Positions 35,803 to 44,258 of a stretch of DNA of 64,000 nucleotides are shown piece by piece. How positions within the stretch are numbered: position 1 is the stretch's first letter; each line of letters starts with the position of its first letter. Below the pieces are notes generated by a model, which saw only the letters and a program-made list of their open reading frames with translations, was not told the DNA's origin and did no database searches. Both the position numbers and the translations under genes were made by a program. This DNA is from Gloeobacter violaceus PCC 7421 (GTDB taxonomy: Bacteria; Cyanobacteriota; Cyanobacteriia; Gloeobacterales; Gloeobacteraceae), in assembly GCF_000011385.1 (NCBI RefSeq), contig NC_005125.1, positions 3,968,001-4,032,000 on the forward strand. Reading direction: 5' to 3'.

Positions 35803-35834
35803 CATAGACAACGAAGCTCTCAGGTGAGACGCCC

Positions 35835-36380
35835 ATGGACCTGATCGGCACCTCTTTACCGCTCGTCTTGCTCGGCATCGCCCTTGCCGCCCTCGCCGGA
35901 ACCGCCCTCGGGGCCTACGCGGGCGCCTCCATCCGCACCCTCACCCGGGCGGCAAGCACTCCGGTGGCCGCCGGTATCGGCGTGGGCAGCGCCCTGGTGG
36001 CCACCGTCGGCACCGGCTTTCTGGTGGCGGCGCTGTTCTGGCTGCGGCTGGGCAATCTCCCGGTCGGCTGGCTTGCCGCCGGGGTAGCCTTCGGTCTAGT
36101 GGTCGCTCTGGTCACTGTCGATTGGGCCGGTGCGGCCCTAGCCGCCGCCTTCGTGGGCACTTACACAGCGGTGGCCGTGGGTGGGCTGGTTGCTTTTTCC
36201 TACCTGGGGCCGTTCCTGCGCTTTATTCCGCCCTTTGTGACCAATTTGCTCCTCTCGACCCTCATCTCGCTGGTCGGTCTGGCGCTGCTGTTGATAGTCG
36301 GTTTTACCGCCGCCCTGCTGGTGCGTTTGCTCAACCAGTACGTGCTCACCGAGCCTACCCAGTCGCGCATCGACACCTGA
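35835..36380 (+). CDS. hypothetical polytopic membrane protein
   Basis: A 181-aa protein with about four to five TM segments: LPLVLLGIALAALAGTALGAY, VAAGIGVGSALVATVGTGFL, a third and fourth around residues 80-125, and a last one (LLLSTLISLVGLALLLIVGF). Gly and Ala are abundant. No family is recognised. It stands between the VOC gene and a DUF3493 gene, with 32- and 70-bp gaps. Confidence 0.65.
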   Translation: MDLIGTSLPLVLLGIALAALAGTALGAYAGASIRTLTRAASTPVAAGIGVGSALVATVGTGFLVAALFWLRLGNLPVGWLAAGVAFGLVVALVTVDWAGAALAAAFVGTYTAVAVGGLVAFSYLGPFLRFIPPFVTNLLLSTLISLVGLALLLIVGFTAALLVRLLNQYVLTEPTQSRIDT

Positions 36381-36450
36381 GCCCGGCTTGCGGACGCGCC
36401 ATGGCGACGCTTCCCAGCCATAATTGGTAAAGTTCCGTTACGAGCGCGCC

Positions 36451-36747
36451 ATGAACGCAGAAGAAATCGCTCGCCGTCGGGCTTCGCTGCGCGTCGAATC
36501 GCGCCATCCCTGGCGCAAGCTGCGGCTGGGGCTGTATCTGGCCTTCGGTGCGAGCGGCGTGGTCGGCTTTTTCGTCGCCTTTTTTCGGGTGCTGGCGGGG
36601 CGGGAGTTGCCGGTGAGCCTCACCAACCTGGCCGTGCAATCCGGGGTGATTGCGTTGATGGTCTTTTTGTGGCGGCTGGAGACGCGCAAAGAGAACGCGT
36701 TGTTCGAGCGCTATCTGGCCCAGGAAACCCGCCGCCCCGGAGCCTGA
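36451..36747 (+). CDS. DUF3493-type cyanobacterial membrane protein
   Basis: From the ATG at 36451, 98 residues: a basic N-terminus (RRASLRVESRHPWRKLRLGLY), then two TM helices (about 28-48 and 60-77) and a charged tail. The pattern PWRKLR...YLAFGASGVVGFFVAFFRVLAG matches DUF3493, a small family of oxygenic phototrophs with unknown function. Its stop lies 2 nt before the next gene's ATG. Confidence 0.75.
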   Translation: MNAEEIARRRASLRVESRHPWRKLRLGLYLAFGASGVVGFFVAFFRVLAGRELPVSLTNLAVQSGVIALMVFLWRLETRKENALFERYLAQETRRPGA

Positions 36748-36749
36748 CG

Positions 36750-37790
36750 ATGCGACCCTACCGCGCTCCCTGGTACTTTCAGGACGGTTTTGTGCAAACT
36801 ATCGCGGTGAGCTTGCTGCACAGCAACGCCTGGCAGCAGTACGGCGAGCGCTCGCCCCTGGCGCCGCCGCTGCCGGTGCCGCCGTGGCAAGAACACGTCT
36901 TTGCCGGAGCTGAAGGGGTGCCGATTGCCGGGCGCTACGCCCGCCAGACAGCGGGCCGCCCGCGCGGAACGCTCATCGGTTGCTATGGGATCGTCGGTTC
37001 GCTGGAGGGCAGCTGGTACGTGCACTATCTGGCGCGCAAGGCTTACGCCCGCGGCTACGACGTGGTGCTCTACGACTGGCGCGGCCACGGCAAGACGGCG
37101 GAACTCTCGCCAGTACCGCCCTCCGACGGCTGGCGCGACGGTGAAGATATCGTGCGCATCGCCGAGCAGGCACTTGCGCTGGGATGCGCTGCGCCGGCCG
37201 TCGCCTTCGGCGTCTCGCTCGGGGGGCAGCTGGTCCTCTGGTCGCTGAAGGCGGCCCGCGATCTGCACAGCGACGTCCTGGCGGGAGCGGTCGTCCTCTG
37301 TCCGAACCTCGAATCGAACTGGTCCCTTGCCAATTTGCAAAAAACCTGGACCGGTCGGCTGATCGAAGAGGCCCTGGTGCAGGAGTTGCGCCGCGAGGTG
37401 GCCCGGCGCCTGCGACTCTACCCCGAGACCGTTCCGGCCGGAGTGCTCGATCGAGTTCGCTTCATCCGCGACTTTGACGACGAGATGGTGATTGGCTACT
37501 ACGGCTTTGCCTCGGTCGAGGAGTACTACCGCAAAACCAGCGGGCTGTATCTGCTCGAAGAGCTGGCGCTGCCGCATTTGATTATTTATGCCGCCGACGA
37601 CCCGATGTTCGATCCGCGTATCGTGGGCGAACTGGAGCAGCGCAGCGCCGCCAACCGCTGCGCGCGCCTGGTGATCACTGCTCAAGGCGGCCACGTCGCC
37701 CATATCGGCCGGCCCAGTGGCGAGGAAGACGAATTTTGGGCCCTCAACCGCACACTGGAATTTTGTGATGAGCTGACCGCTGCCCGCTAG
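36750..37790 (+). CDS. YheT-type alpha/beta hydrolase
   Basis: The ATG at 36750 gives 346 residues beginning MRPYRAPWYFQDGFVQTI, as in YheT/COG0429 proteins; the longer frame overlaps the DUF3493 gene. The nucleophile elbow is AFGVSLGGQ, with the acid in YAADDPMFD and the His in AQGGHVAHI. VLYDWRGHGKT marks the strand before the active site. Members hydrolyse esters of unknown nature. It is coupled to the preceding membrane-protein gene. Confidence 0.85.
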   Translation: MRPYRAPWYFQDGFVQTIAVSLLHSNAWQQYGERSPLAPPLPVPPWQEHVFAGAEGVPIAGRYARQTAGRPRGTLIGCYGIVGSLEGSWYVHYLARKAYARGYDVVLYDWRGHGKTAELSPVPPSDGWRDGEDIVRIAEQALALGCAAPAVAFGVSLGGQLVLWSLKAARDLHSDVLAGAVVLCPNLESNWSLANLQKTWTGRLIEEALVQELRREVARRLRLYPETVPAGVLDRVRFIRDFDDEMVIGYYGFASVEEYYRKTSGLYLLEELALPHLIIYAADDPMFDPRIVGELEQRSAANRCARLVITAQGGHVAHIGRPSGEEDEFWALNRTLEFCDELTAAR

Positions 37791-37846
37791 GGGGGTCTGC
37801 TCCTTTTGGACCATTTTGGGGTGCAGACCAACGCCGCAGGGTTTGC

Positions 37847-38272
37847 TCAGCAAGGCAGAACCTGCAAATAGCCCTCCTGGGCATAGGCGAGGATCTTGGC
37901 ATCTCTTGTGGCCAGTGCGATGTTCTTCACCCGGGCGCAAGCGACCAATATCCGATCCGCCGGATCGCCGTGAAACTGGCCCGGCAGTTCGGCCGCCTCC
38001 ACCGCTATCTGGGCAGACAGGTCCAGCACAGACAGACCGGGAGCACTCAGGGATTGGGCTATCCATTCCTGACAGGGCATCCCCAGGTGGACGCGACCCC
38101 GAGCAGCCAGCATGGCGACTTCCCAACAGGTGATCGGCGACACCCGCAGCCCCCCCGACGCGGCGGCGGATGCAAGGGTTCGTACTGGAGCCTCCTTAAG
38201 GTGCGCGCAGCCGAGCATTAACCACAAAAAAACATGGGTATCCAACAAATACCCCTTAATCATGTTCGGCAT
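37847..38272 (-). CDS. PIN-domain ribonuclease toxin (VapC-like)
   Basis: A 141-aa PIN protein. The four acidic active-site positions are visible: Asp in YLLDTHVFLW, Glu in ITCWEVAML, Asp in GDPADRILVA and Asp in LATRDAKIL. These match the common bacterial PIN family acting on tRNA or mRNA. It overlaps the antitoxin by 17 bp; an inner ATG at 38263 would shorten it by three codons. It probably cleaves RNA when its partner is degraded. Confidence 0.88.
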   Translation of the reverse strand: MPNMIKGYLLDTHVFLWLMLGCAHLKEAPVRTLASAAASGGLRVSPITCWEVAMLAARGRVHLGMPCQEWIAQSLSAPGLSVLDLSAQIAVEAAELPGQFHGDPADRILVACARVKNIALATRDAKILAYAQEGYLQVLPC

Positions 38273-38498
38273 CCCATGGACCCCCGATGGGAGCCTCGAT
38301 GTCGCCCCGGATGACCCCCGTGCCGGCCATGAATCCGAAGACCGACGGTGCTTCTGCCGTGAACGGGACCAGCTTCGCCACCGGCTTGCCCCGCTTGGTA
38401 ATCACCACTTCCGTGCGCTCCTGCTCGACTTGATCCATCAGTTTCAGGCACCGGGCCTTAAAGTCGGCCGCAGAAATTTCTTCGGGGGTGCGCGCCAT
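38256..38498 (-). CDS. Phd/YefM-type antitoxin
   Basis: An 80-aa antitoxin with an AGGAGG site 6 nt before the ATG. The N-terminal Phd/YefM DNA-binding fold is seen in ISAADFKARCLKLMDQVEQ and VVITKRGKPVAKLVPF. The C-terminal part, ending GDIEAPIGGPWDAEHD, should wrap the PIN toxin. It and the toxin probably repress their own promoter through the palindrome at 38521. The order antitoxin then toxin is standard. Confidence 0.88.
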   Translation of the reverse strand: MARTPEEISAADFKARCLKLMDQVEQERTEVVITKRGKPVAKLVPFTAEAPSVFGFMAGTGVIRGDIEAPIGGPWDAEHD

Positions 38499-38520
38499 CG
38501 GAAGCCTCCTGTATGGTCAT

Positions 38521-38534
38521 GTGACTATAGTCAC
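38521..38534. promoter_or_regulatory. 14-bp perfect palindrome, probable toxin-antitoxin operator
   Basis: GTGACTATAGTCAC is perfectly self-complementary and lies 22 bp upstream of the antitoxin ATG. Its centre, CTATAG, could overlap the -10 region. This is the position expected for a Phd dimer to repress the operon. Confidence 0.7.
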
Positions 38535-38676
38535 AATACTATCTTGAGTGCTTCGCGGCAAGTTTGGCCACAAGGTCCAGTACCCCGATGATGGGGCGTG
38601 TGCCCGGCGACATCGGCCTGTATCCGCCAATGCGCTATGACGGGAGCGCGACTATCACCACCGCGGGAGCACACCG

Positions 38677-39861
38677 ATGAAATTGCCGGGAAGCGTTCCC
38701 CGTCCCATCTGGATCTTGGGATTTGTCAGCTTGCTGACCGATTCCAGTTCCGAGATGATTCACGCATTGCTGCCGCTGTTTCTGGTGGCCGAGCTGGGCG
38801 CAAGTGTCCTGGTATTGGGAATGATCGAGGGCATCGCCGAGGCGACCGCCTCGCTGGTCAAAGTCTTCTCCGGCGCCCTGAGCGACTATCTTGGCCAACG
38901 CAAGAACCTGGCGGTGGCGGGCTATGCCCTCTCGGCAGCGGCCAAACCCCTTTTCGCTTTGGCCACCAGCCCCGTCTGGGTGCTGGTGGCCCGCTTCGCG
39001 GATCGGCTGGGCAAGGGCGTTCGCGGGGCGCCGCGCGACGCACTGATGGCGGATCTAACCCCGCCGCCCCTGCGCGGAGCGGCTTTTGGACTGCGCCAAT
39101 CTCTCGATACAGTCGGAGCCTGCATCGGACCGCTCGTTGCCGCCGTTCTGATGGCCGCTTCGGGGGACAATTTTCGGCTGGTGTTTCTGGTGGCTCTGGT
39201 GCCCGGGTTTGCGGCGGTGGCCTTGCTCGTTTTCGGGGTGCGCGAGCCGGAAAGGCCGGCGGTCGCTTCCCGGCTGAATCGGCCGTTGCGTTGGGCGGAT
39301 CTGGGGGCGCTGGGCCGCCCTTACTGGCTCCTGGTGCTGGCAGCGCTGCTCTTCAGCCTCGGCAATTCCAGCGACGCCTTTTTGCTGTTGCGCTCGCAGC
39401 AGCTCGGAGTTGCCGCGGCGCTGCTGCCGCTGTTGCTGTTGGTGATGAACGTTGTCTACGCCCTGAGCGCCTACCCGGTGGGGGTCTTGTCGGACCGCAT
39501 CGGCAGGCCGGGGTTGCTTGCGGCCGGCTGGCTGCTTTACGCACTGGTGTACCTGGGGTTTGCCTTTGCCGCCCTCCCCTGGCAGGTGTGGGGGCTTTTT
39601 GCCCTCTACGGCCTCTATCTGGGCATCACCCAGGGCATCCTCTCCGCCCTGATTGCCGACCGCGTTCCGGCCCATCTGCGCGGCACCGCCTTCGGTTTTT
39701 TTAACCTGGCCACGGGAGTGGCGCTGCTGCCTGCGAGTCTGCTGGCGGGTGCTCTGTGGCAGGGACTGGGTGGTGCGGCTCCGTTTGTGGTCGGGGGAGG
39801 CTGCGCCCTGGCCGCAACCCTCCTGCTGGTCCTATCGGGAATAGTTCGAGTTAGAAACTAA
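38677..39861 (+). CDS. MFS transporter
   Basis: A 394-aa 12-TM major facilitator. The N-half has RPIWILGFVSLLTDSSSEMIHAL and ARFADRLGKGVRGAPRDALMADL, the DRxGKGxRxxPRDAL signature of a distinct MFS group seen next to oxidoreductase genes. The second half starts near residue 205 (RPYWLLVLAALLF). The substrate is unknown. It is followed at 284 bp by a cytochrome c peroxidase-like gene in the same direction. The ATG at 38677 lacks a strong Shine-Dalgarno. Confidence 0.87.
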   Translation: MKLPGSVPRPIWILGFVSLLTDSSSEMIHALLPLFLVAELGASVLVLGMIEGIAEATASLVKVFSGALSDYLGQRKNLAVAGYALSAAAKPLFALATSPVWVLVARFADRLGKGVRGAPRDALMADLTPPPLRGAAFGLRQSLDTVGACIGPLVAAVLMAASGDNFRLVFLVALVPGFAAVALLVFGVREPERPAVASRLNRPLRWADLGALGRPYWLLVLAALLFSLGNSSDAFLLLRSQQLGVAAALLPLLLLVMNVVYALSAYPVGVLSDRIGRPGLLAAGWLLYALVYLGFAFAALPWQVWGLFALYGLYLGITQGILSALIADRVPAHLRGTAFGFFNLATGVALLPASLLAGALWQGLGGAAPFVVGGGCALAATLLLVLSGIVRVRN

Positions 39862-39973
39862 CAGGTGATTTTGGAACCTAATTGAGCACAGCGAGAGGTT
39901 TGCAAGGCATCTATATGTCATCGATTTTGGCTGCGCCGGTTGCCTCCCCTTAATCAGTGAATATATTGCGAGT

Positions 39974-40005
39974 CTCGGCAAACAATCGTGGTAGACTCTG
40001 CCGAG
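39974..40005. repeat. 7-bp inverted repeat upstream of the cytochrome gene
   Basis: CTCGGCA (39974-39980) and TGCCGAG (39999-40005) flank an 18-nt spacer that contains TAGACT, a possible -10. It may be an operator or a hairpin for the gene at 40146. The 284-bp gap otherwise shows no gene. Confidence 0.35.
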
Positions 40006-40145
40006 CGTCCCCCAAGATACTCGTTGTCTAAGTTCAATAATGCGCCGCGGTCAGATCTGTAGGCGCGGTAATTCTACGCGATCACTCGCCGATTTCGCTC
40101 GATGAATCGGCAGTGGGAATCGCTCTGCGAAGGAGAAACAATCGA

Positions 40146-41870
40146 ATGACTCGACTCAATTCCCACGCCTTGCGCTTGGTGGGTCTGGCGGCGCTGCTTG
40201 CCACCGCCGGAATCTTTGCAAAAGCGATGGATATCAGTGCGCAACCGCCGTCCCCCGCGCGGCAAAGTGCCGAAGCTGAGGAGGCTGAACCTGCGGAAGT
40301 TCTAGTTGGCGAACGGCTATTTGAAGAGACGCGATTCGCTCAGTTTTATTTTGCCAATAGCGGCGGGGATGCCAATGCCGAGCCGTTGCCCGGTGGCGGC
40401 GATCCGGTGGTGGCGACCCTGATGACCCCCGACGGACCGATTGCCGGTCCCTTCGCAGGTAAATCGATGAGTTGCAGGCAATGCCATCTCGAATCGCAGG
40501 CCGCCGAGACCCCGGGCGGCGGGTTTCGCACCTACGCCGATTTCGCCGTGCGCAGCCCCGTGCCGGACCGGGGGGACGGCGAGAAGGTCACCGTCCGCAA
40601 CAGTCCCTCCCTGGTCAATCTGGCCCTCAACACCACCGCCCCGGCGGAACTTTATCACTTGGACGGCCAGTTTCCGAATCTGGAGAAACTGGTGGCCGAT
40701 ACCCTGACGGACCGCAACTTCGGCTGGAAACTCACCGAGCGCCAGGCCGCCATCCGCCACGTCGCCTCGATCGTCCGCAACGACAACGGCCAGGGCGAAC
40801 TTGCCCAGCAAAACGGCGGGGCCTACGCGCTGGTATTGGCCGGCAAGAGCCCCGATCCGCGCTTCGTGCTGCCGGAGTCCTACCGCCTCGATGTCGCCAG
40901 AGCGACCGACGAGCAGATTCTCTACGCGGTCGGCCGGTTGATGGCGGCCTACATGGATTCGCTGTTCTTTGCCCGCGACGAAGAAGGGGCCTTCGCAGGT
41001 TCGCCCTACGACGTGTTCTTGCAAAAGAACGGCCTGCCGCGCCGGCCCGCCCCCGGCGAATCGGACCTTGCCTACAGCCGCCGCCTGCGGGGGCTTCTCG
41101 CCAATCTCAAGCAGCCGCGCTTTGTGACACCCGCGGACGGCGCTTTTGAGCTGAGCGATCAACCCTTTGCCTTTGGGGCGCAGGAACTGGTCGGCTTGCA
41201 GATCTTCCTGGCCGAACCGCAGGGCCGCGCGGTCGGTGCCACGGAGTTGCAGCAGGGAAAGGTGGGCAACTGCATGGTCTGCCACGTAGCACCCAAATTC
41301 ACCGACTTCAGCCTGCACAACACCGGGGCCAGCCAGCAGGAGTACGACGACGCCCACGGCGAAGGGGCCTTCGCCAATCTGCCGATCCCTGCACTCAAGG
41401 AACGCAACACCAACTACGACGCCTATTTGCCCCCGACCTCCCTTCACCCCAACGCCTCGGGTGTCTTTCGCAAGCCCGCCGACTCGGCCAACCCGGCCCT
41501 GGCGGATCTCGGAGCCTGGAACGTCTATCTCAATCCCGATTTCAAGGTGCCCCCCGAGAAGCTCGAAGCACTGATGGGGTTGGCTAAAGTGCCCAATAGC
41601 GGTAAAGACGCCGCCCTCACCCAGTCCCTCGGCCGCTTCAAGACTCCGGGCCTCAGGGATCTGGCGGACTCGGCTCCCTACCTGCACAACGGCAGCAAAG
41701 GCACGCTCGAAGAAGTCGCCGAATTCTATCGGTCGTTCTCGCAAAAGACCCGTGCCGCTCAAGTGCGCAATGCCGATCTCGAAATCGGGCGCATCGCCCT
41801 GGTGCAGGACGATGTGGCGGCGCTCGCGGCCTTTATGCGCTCGCTCAAGGAGGATTACGGCCTGGACTAG
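40146..41870 (+). CDS. di-heme cytochrome c peroxidase-like (MauG/CcpA superfamily) secreted protein
   Basis: The ATG at 40146 (GGAG site upstream) gives 574 aa with a signal peptide to about residue 28. Two haem motifs are present, CRQCH at 110-114 and CMVCH at 376-380. LYHLDGQFPNLEKLV and the C-terminal FKTPGLRDLADSAPYLHNGS resemble the bacterial di-haem peroxidase domain. It should act in the periplasm, reducing H2O2 or oxidising a protein or organic partner. It is longer than ordinary CcpA (about 330 aa), with a large insert between the haems, so it belongs to a divergent branch. Confidence 0.87.
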   Translation: MTRLNSHALRLVGLAALLATAGIFAKAMDISAQPPSPARQSAEAEEAEPAEVLVGERLFEETRFAQFYFANSGGDANAEPLPGGGDPVVATLMTPDGPIAGPFAGKSMSCRQCHLESQAAETPGGGFRTYADFAVRSPVPDRGDGEKVTVRNSPSLVNLALNTTAPAELYHLDGQFPNLEKLVADTLTDRNFGWKLTERQAAIRHVASIVRNDNGQGELAQQNGGAYALVLAGKSPDPRFVLPESYRLDVARATDEQILYAVGRLMAAYMDSLFFARDEEGAFAGSPYDVFLQKNGLPRRPAPGESDLAYSRRLRGLLANLKQPRFVTPADGAFELSDQPFAFGAQELVGLQIFLAEPQGRAVGATELQQGKVGNCMVCHVAPKFTDFSLHNTGASQQEYDDAHGEGAFANLPIPALKERNTNYDAYLPPTSLHPNASGVFRKPADSANPALADLGAWNVYLNPDFKVPPEKLEALMGLAKVPNSGKDAALTQSLGRFKTPGLRDLADSAPYLHNGSKGTLEEVAEFYRSFSQKTRAAQVRNADLEIGRIALVQDDVAALAAFMRSLKEDYGLD

Positions 41871-41882
41871 GGGCAGGAGCGC

Positions 41883-43418
41883 TTATTTCAGCCGGCCGGC
41901 CGGTTGCTCGTCGACGAGCAACCGGCCGGTGGACAGATCCCGCACCGTCACCCGCAGCGTGCGGGTGCCATCGACGGCGAAGCGCACTTCCAAGCGGTCC
42001 ACCCCAGCCACCCCGGGCGGATCGAGGGTGAAATTCACCTGATTGCGTTTGCCCAAAGGCCGGAAGCTGCCGTCGGCACTGCCTGGGCGGGTGCGCAGCA
42101 TGCCGGCGGCATCTTCGTAGACTTCGGTGGTCGTCCCGGCGCTCAATTCGCCCAGGACCAGGCTCACCTCCTTCTGGCCGGCGGCGTTGGCCTGCAGCAA
42201 AATCGGTTCGCCCGCCACCGGGTAGGGGGTGCCGCCTGTGAACAGGGGCAGGTATTCGTAGGCCTTGGCATAGGGATTCCAGTGGCGCAGGGCGTAGGTG
42301 TGGCGCAGGTGGTCCTCCACCGCGCCGTAGCGCGCCAGGGTGAGCGCGCCGTGGGCCACCGCCTCAAAGGGTTTGCCGAACCGGACTTTCTCGCGGCCGA
42401 ACAGGCCGATTAGCTGCTTGCGGACCGCCGGGATCAAGCCGGTGCCCCCCACCAGCACGACGTGGGCGATCTCCTTTTTGGCCACCCCCCGGCCGTAGGC
42501 CTGATCGAGCACTTCGTCGACCGCCTCGCGCAGGCGATCCAGGAGCTGTTGCCGCTCCAGGATCGCCTCCAGGCCGTCGCGATCGAGGCGCAACTCGTGG
42601 GTCTCGAAGCTCTGCTCGTCAAACCAGCTCTCGGCGGCGAAGCGCTGAGCGGAAAGCCGGATCTTCACCGCTTCGGCTACCAGGAGCAAATTCTGCCAGG
42701 CGGTTTCGCCGATACTGCGGCGGGTAAGACCGGCTCTATCCAGATAATCCTCGGCGATCCACTGATCGATATCGGCGCCCCCGCAACCCCAGGGCCGGTC
42801 GGATTTGGCGATCACCTCCGCCCGTTGCTCGCGCGCTCCTGTGGGCAGGGGGCTTGTGCGCACCAGCGAGAGATCGAGGGTGCCGCCGCCTAGATCGACC
42901 ACCAGCACCAGCGCTCCCGGCGCCTCGATGGCGTACCCCAGCGCCGCCGCCGTCGATTCGTCCACCACCAGCGGCTCGGGAAGGGCAAGCCGGAAGCAGG
43001 CTTCGCGCAACCAGTTGAGATAGTGTTCGTAGGCCCCGACCGGTGCGCTCAAAATCAGTTGTGAAGGCAGGACGCCCTGGGCGTTGAGGGCGGCGTACAG
43101 ACGATCCAAAAAGATTTCGCCCACCCGCGCCGAGGTGTAGCTCGCTCCGTCCACCAGCCGGGGCGAGGGTTCGAATTCCTGGGACAGGTCGCGCTTGAAC
43201 CCTCGAAAGAGCCGGCTTTTGTCGGTGGCGGCGGCGGCCGGCCGGCCGATGAGCGCTTCGCCCCGGCTGTCGATATAGACCGCCGAGGGCACCAGGGGCG
43301 GTCCGCCCGGGTAGTGGGCGCTAAACGGAAAGACGAGGGTTTCGGGGGTGCCCCTGGCCCGGTTTTCGAGGCATACCACCGTGTTGGAGGTGCCGAAATC
43401 GACGGCGACGATGCTCAC
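41883..43418 (-). CDS. short Hsp70/DnaK-like chaperone
   Basis: A 511-aa Hsp70-family protein with a GTG start that overlaps the preceding TGA. ATPase signatures are intact: VAVDFGTSNTVV at residues 4-15, LVVDLGGGTLDLSLV, and HVVLVGGTGLIPAVRKQL. After about residue 370 comes a reduced beta-sandwich-like substrate domain, and the helical lid and EEVD-like tail are absent. A 34-bp perfect palindrome lies in its last codons. In this operon it sits last after a GrpE-like protein, suggesting a specialised chaperone pair. Confidence 0.9.
   Translation of the reverse strand: MSIVAVDFGTSNTVVCLENRARGTPETLVFPFSAHYPGGPPLVPSAVYIDSRGEALIGRPAAAATDKSRLFRGFKRDLSQEFEPSPRLVDGASYTSARVGEIFLDRLYAALNAQGVLPSQLILSAPVGAYEHYLNWLREACFRLALPEPLVVDESTAAALGYAIEAPGALVLVVDLGGGTLDLSLVRTSPLPTGAREQRAEVIAKSDRPWGCGGADIDQWIAEDYLDRAGLTRRSIGETAWQNLLLVAEAVKIRLSAQRFAAESWFDEQSFETHELRLDRDGLEAILERQQLLDRLREAVDEVLDQAYGRGVAKKEIAHVVLVGGTGLIPAVRKQLIGLFGREKVRFGKPFEAVAHGALTLARYGAVEDHLRHTYALRHWNPYAKAYEYLPLFTGGTPYPVAGEPILLQANAAGQKEVSLVLGELSAGTTTEVYEDAAGMLRTRPGSADGSFRPLGKRNQVNFTLDPPGVAGVDRLEVRFAVDGTRTLRVTVRDLSTGRLLVDEQPAGRLK
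41896..41929. repeat. 34-bp perfect palindrome within the Hsp70 3' end
   Basis: The two 17-bp halves match without a mismatch around the centre GTC/GAC at 41912/41913. It covers codons for GRLLVDEQPAG near the Hsp70 C-terminus and lies 26 bp from the convergent cytochrome stop. There is no T-tract on either side, so it is not a standard terminator. Confidence 0.9.
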
Positions 43419-44062
43419 GATCCGCTCCCCGCGGGCAACGTCCGGCTCACCTTCGCCCGGCAGAGCACCTCCGCTTGGTCCCGGTAGCCCAAAAAGCGCA
43501 CGTAGACGGTCTCGCCCGGTGCGATGTCCGCCGCGTCCGGCAGGTGCAGCTCGGGATCGAAGGCCACCGGCTCCCAGACAGCACCGATAGGTTCGAAGCC
43601 CCAGTCGGCCAGCAGGCCCTCCAGCGGCGAGAGCAAGCGCAGGGCGCCCGCCGCTCCCAGCGTCGGGTTGCCCTGGGCGGCCCGCCTGAGGGTCGGCGCC
43701 TGGATGAGCAGCGGCAGCAGCCGTTGGAGAGTTTCACGGCGAAAATGCGCTTCTGCCACCGCCTGCTGCGCTTCGAGCTGTTTCTGCAGCCGCAGGCATT
43801 CTGAGCGCCATTGCCCGCACTCGCGCTCGGCACGGCTCTCGAGGTGTACCCCTGCGAAGGTCTGCAAAAAAGCCGCCGGCTCCACCTCCAAACAGGCGGC
43901 AAGCTTTTGGGCCGTCTCCACCCTGAGCCGAAAGGCTTCTCCCCGGCGCACCGCACCCACCGCCGCGGGCGACACCCCGGCCTGCCTGGCCAATCCCCGC
44001 CAACTGCCGATCCCCACCGCCTCCATGAAGCTGCGCAACAGCGGTTCGCAGTGCTCAGGCAT
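43415..44062 (-). CDS. HTH domain fused to a GrpE-like nucleotide-exchange region
   Basis: The ATG at 44062 (MPEHCEPLLRSFMEAV) gives 215 aa. Residues about 14-66 form a Cro/C1-type helix-turn-helix (WRGLARQAGVSPAAVGAVRRGEAF). A coiled-coil follows (SECLRLQKQLEAQQAVAEAHF). The last 90 residues end in VAFDPELHLPDAADIAPGETVYVRFLGYRD and VLCRAKV, which parallels the beta-domain of GrpE (FDPxxH, GYxxxxxVLRPAxV). It overlaps DUF2997 by 8 bp and the Hsp70 gene by 4 bp. I infer a dedicated exchange factor for that Hsp70, with possible DNA or peptide recognition by the HTH. Confidence 0.75.
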   Translation of the reverse strand: MPEHCEPLLRSFMEAVGIGSWRGLARQAGVSPAAVGAVRRGEAFRLRVETAQKLAACLEVEPAAFLQTFAGVHLESRAERECGQWRSECLRLQKQLEAQQAVAEAHFRRETLQRLLPLLIQAPTLRRAAQGNPTLGAAGALRLLSPLEGLLADWGFEPIGAVWEPVAFDPELHLPDAADIAPGETVYVRFLGYRDQAEVLCRAKVSRTLPAGSGS

Positions 44063-44258
44063 GGCCCTGGTCGAGTCGGCGTTGCACCTCGCCTTCGAGG
44101 GGCGGCGCACCGTCGCTCTCGCGCCGTTCGATCCGACCCAGGGCGGCCTCAAGCTCAGCGGTTATCTCGGTGCAGTGCCCGCCTTCGACGCCGCTGACCC
44201 GCTCGGTGATCTTGCCGTCTTTGCCGATGACGTACTCGATGCGCTGGTACTCGGCCAT
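44055..44258 (-). CDS. DUF2997 small protein
   Basis: A 67-aa protein whose ATG overlaps the Ycf35 stop (ATGA). The first half, QRIEYVIGKDGKITERVSG, and GxxCxEIT (GGHCTEITAELEAALG) match DUF2997. This domain almost always lies beside DUF1257/Ycf35, which supports the call. The single Cys could bind metal or a partner. Function is unknown. Confidence 0.85.
   Translation of the reverse strand: MAEYQRIEYVIGKDGKITERVSGVEGGHCTEITAELEAALGRIERRESDGAPPLEGEVQRRLDQGHA

Noticed and set aside
40317-41762. A 481-codon ORF antisense to the cytochrome gene
   Set aside because: The plus strand has signal peptide and two CxxCH motifs; the antisense frame has only Gly/Val-rich shadow text.
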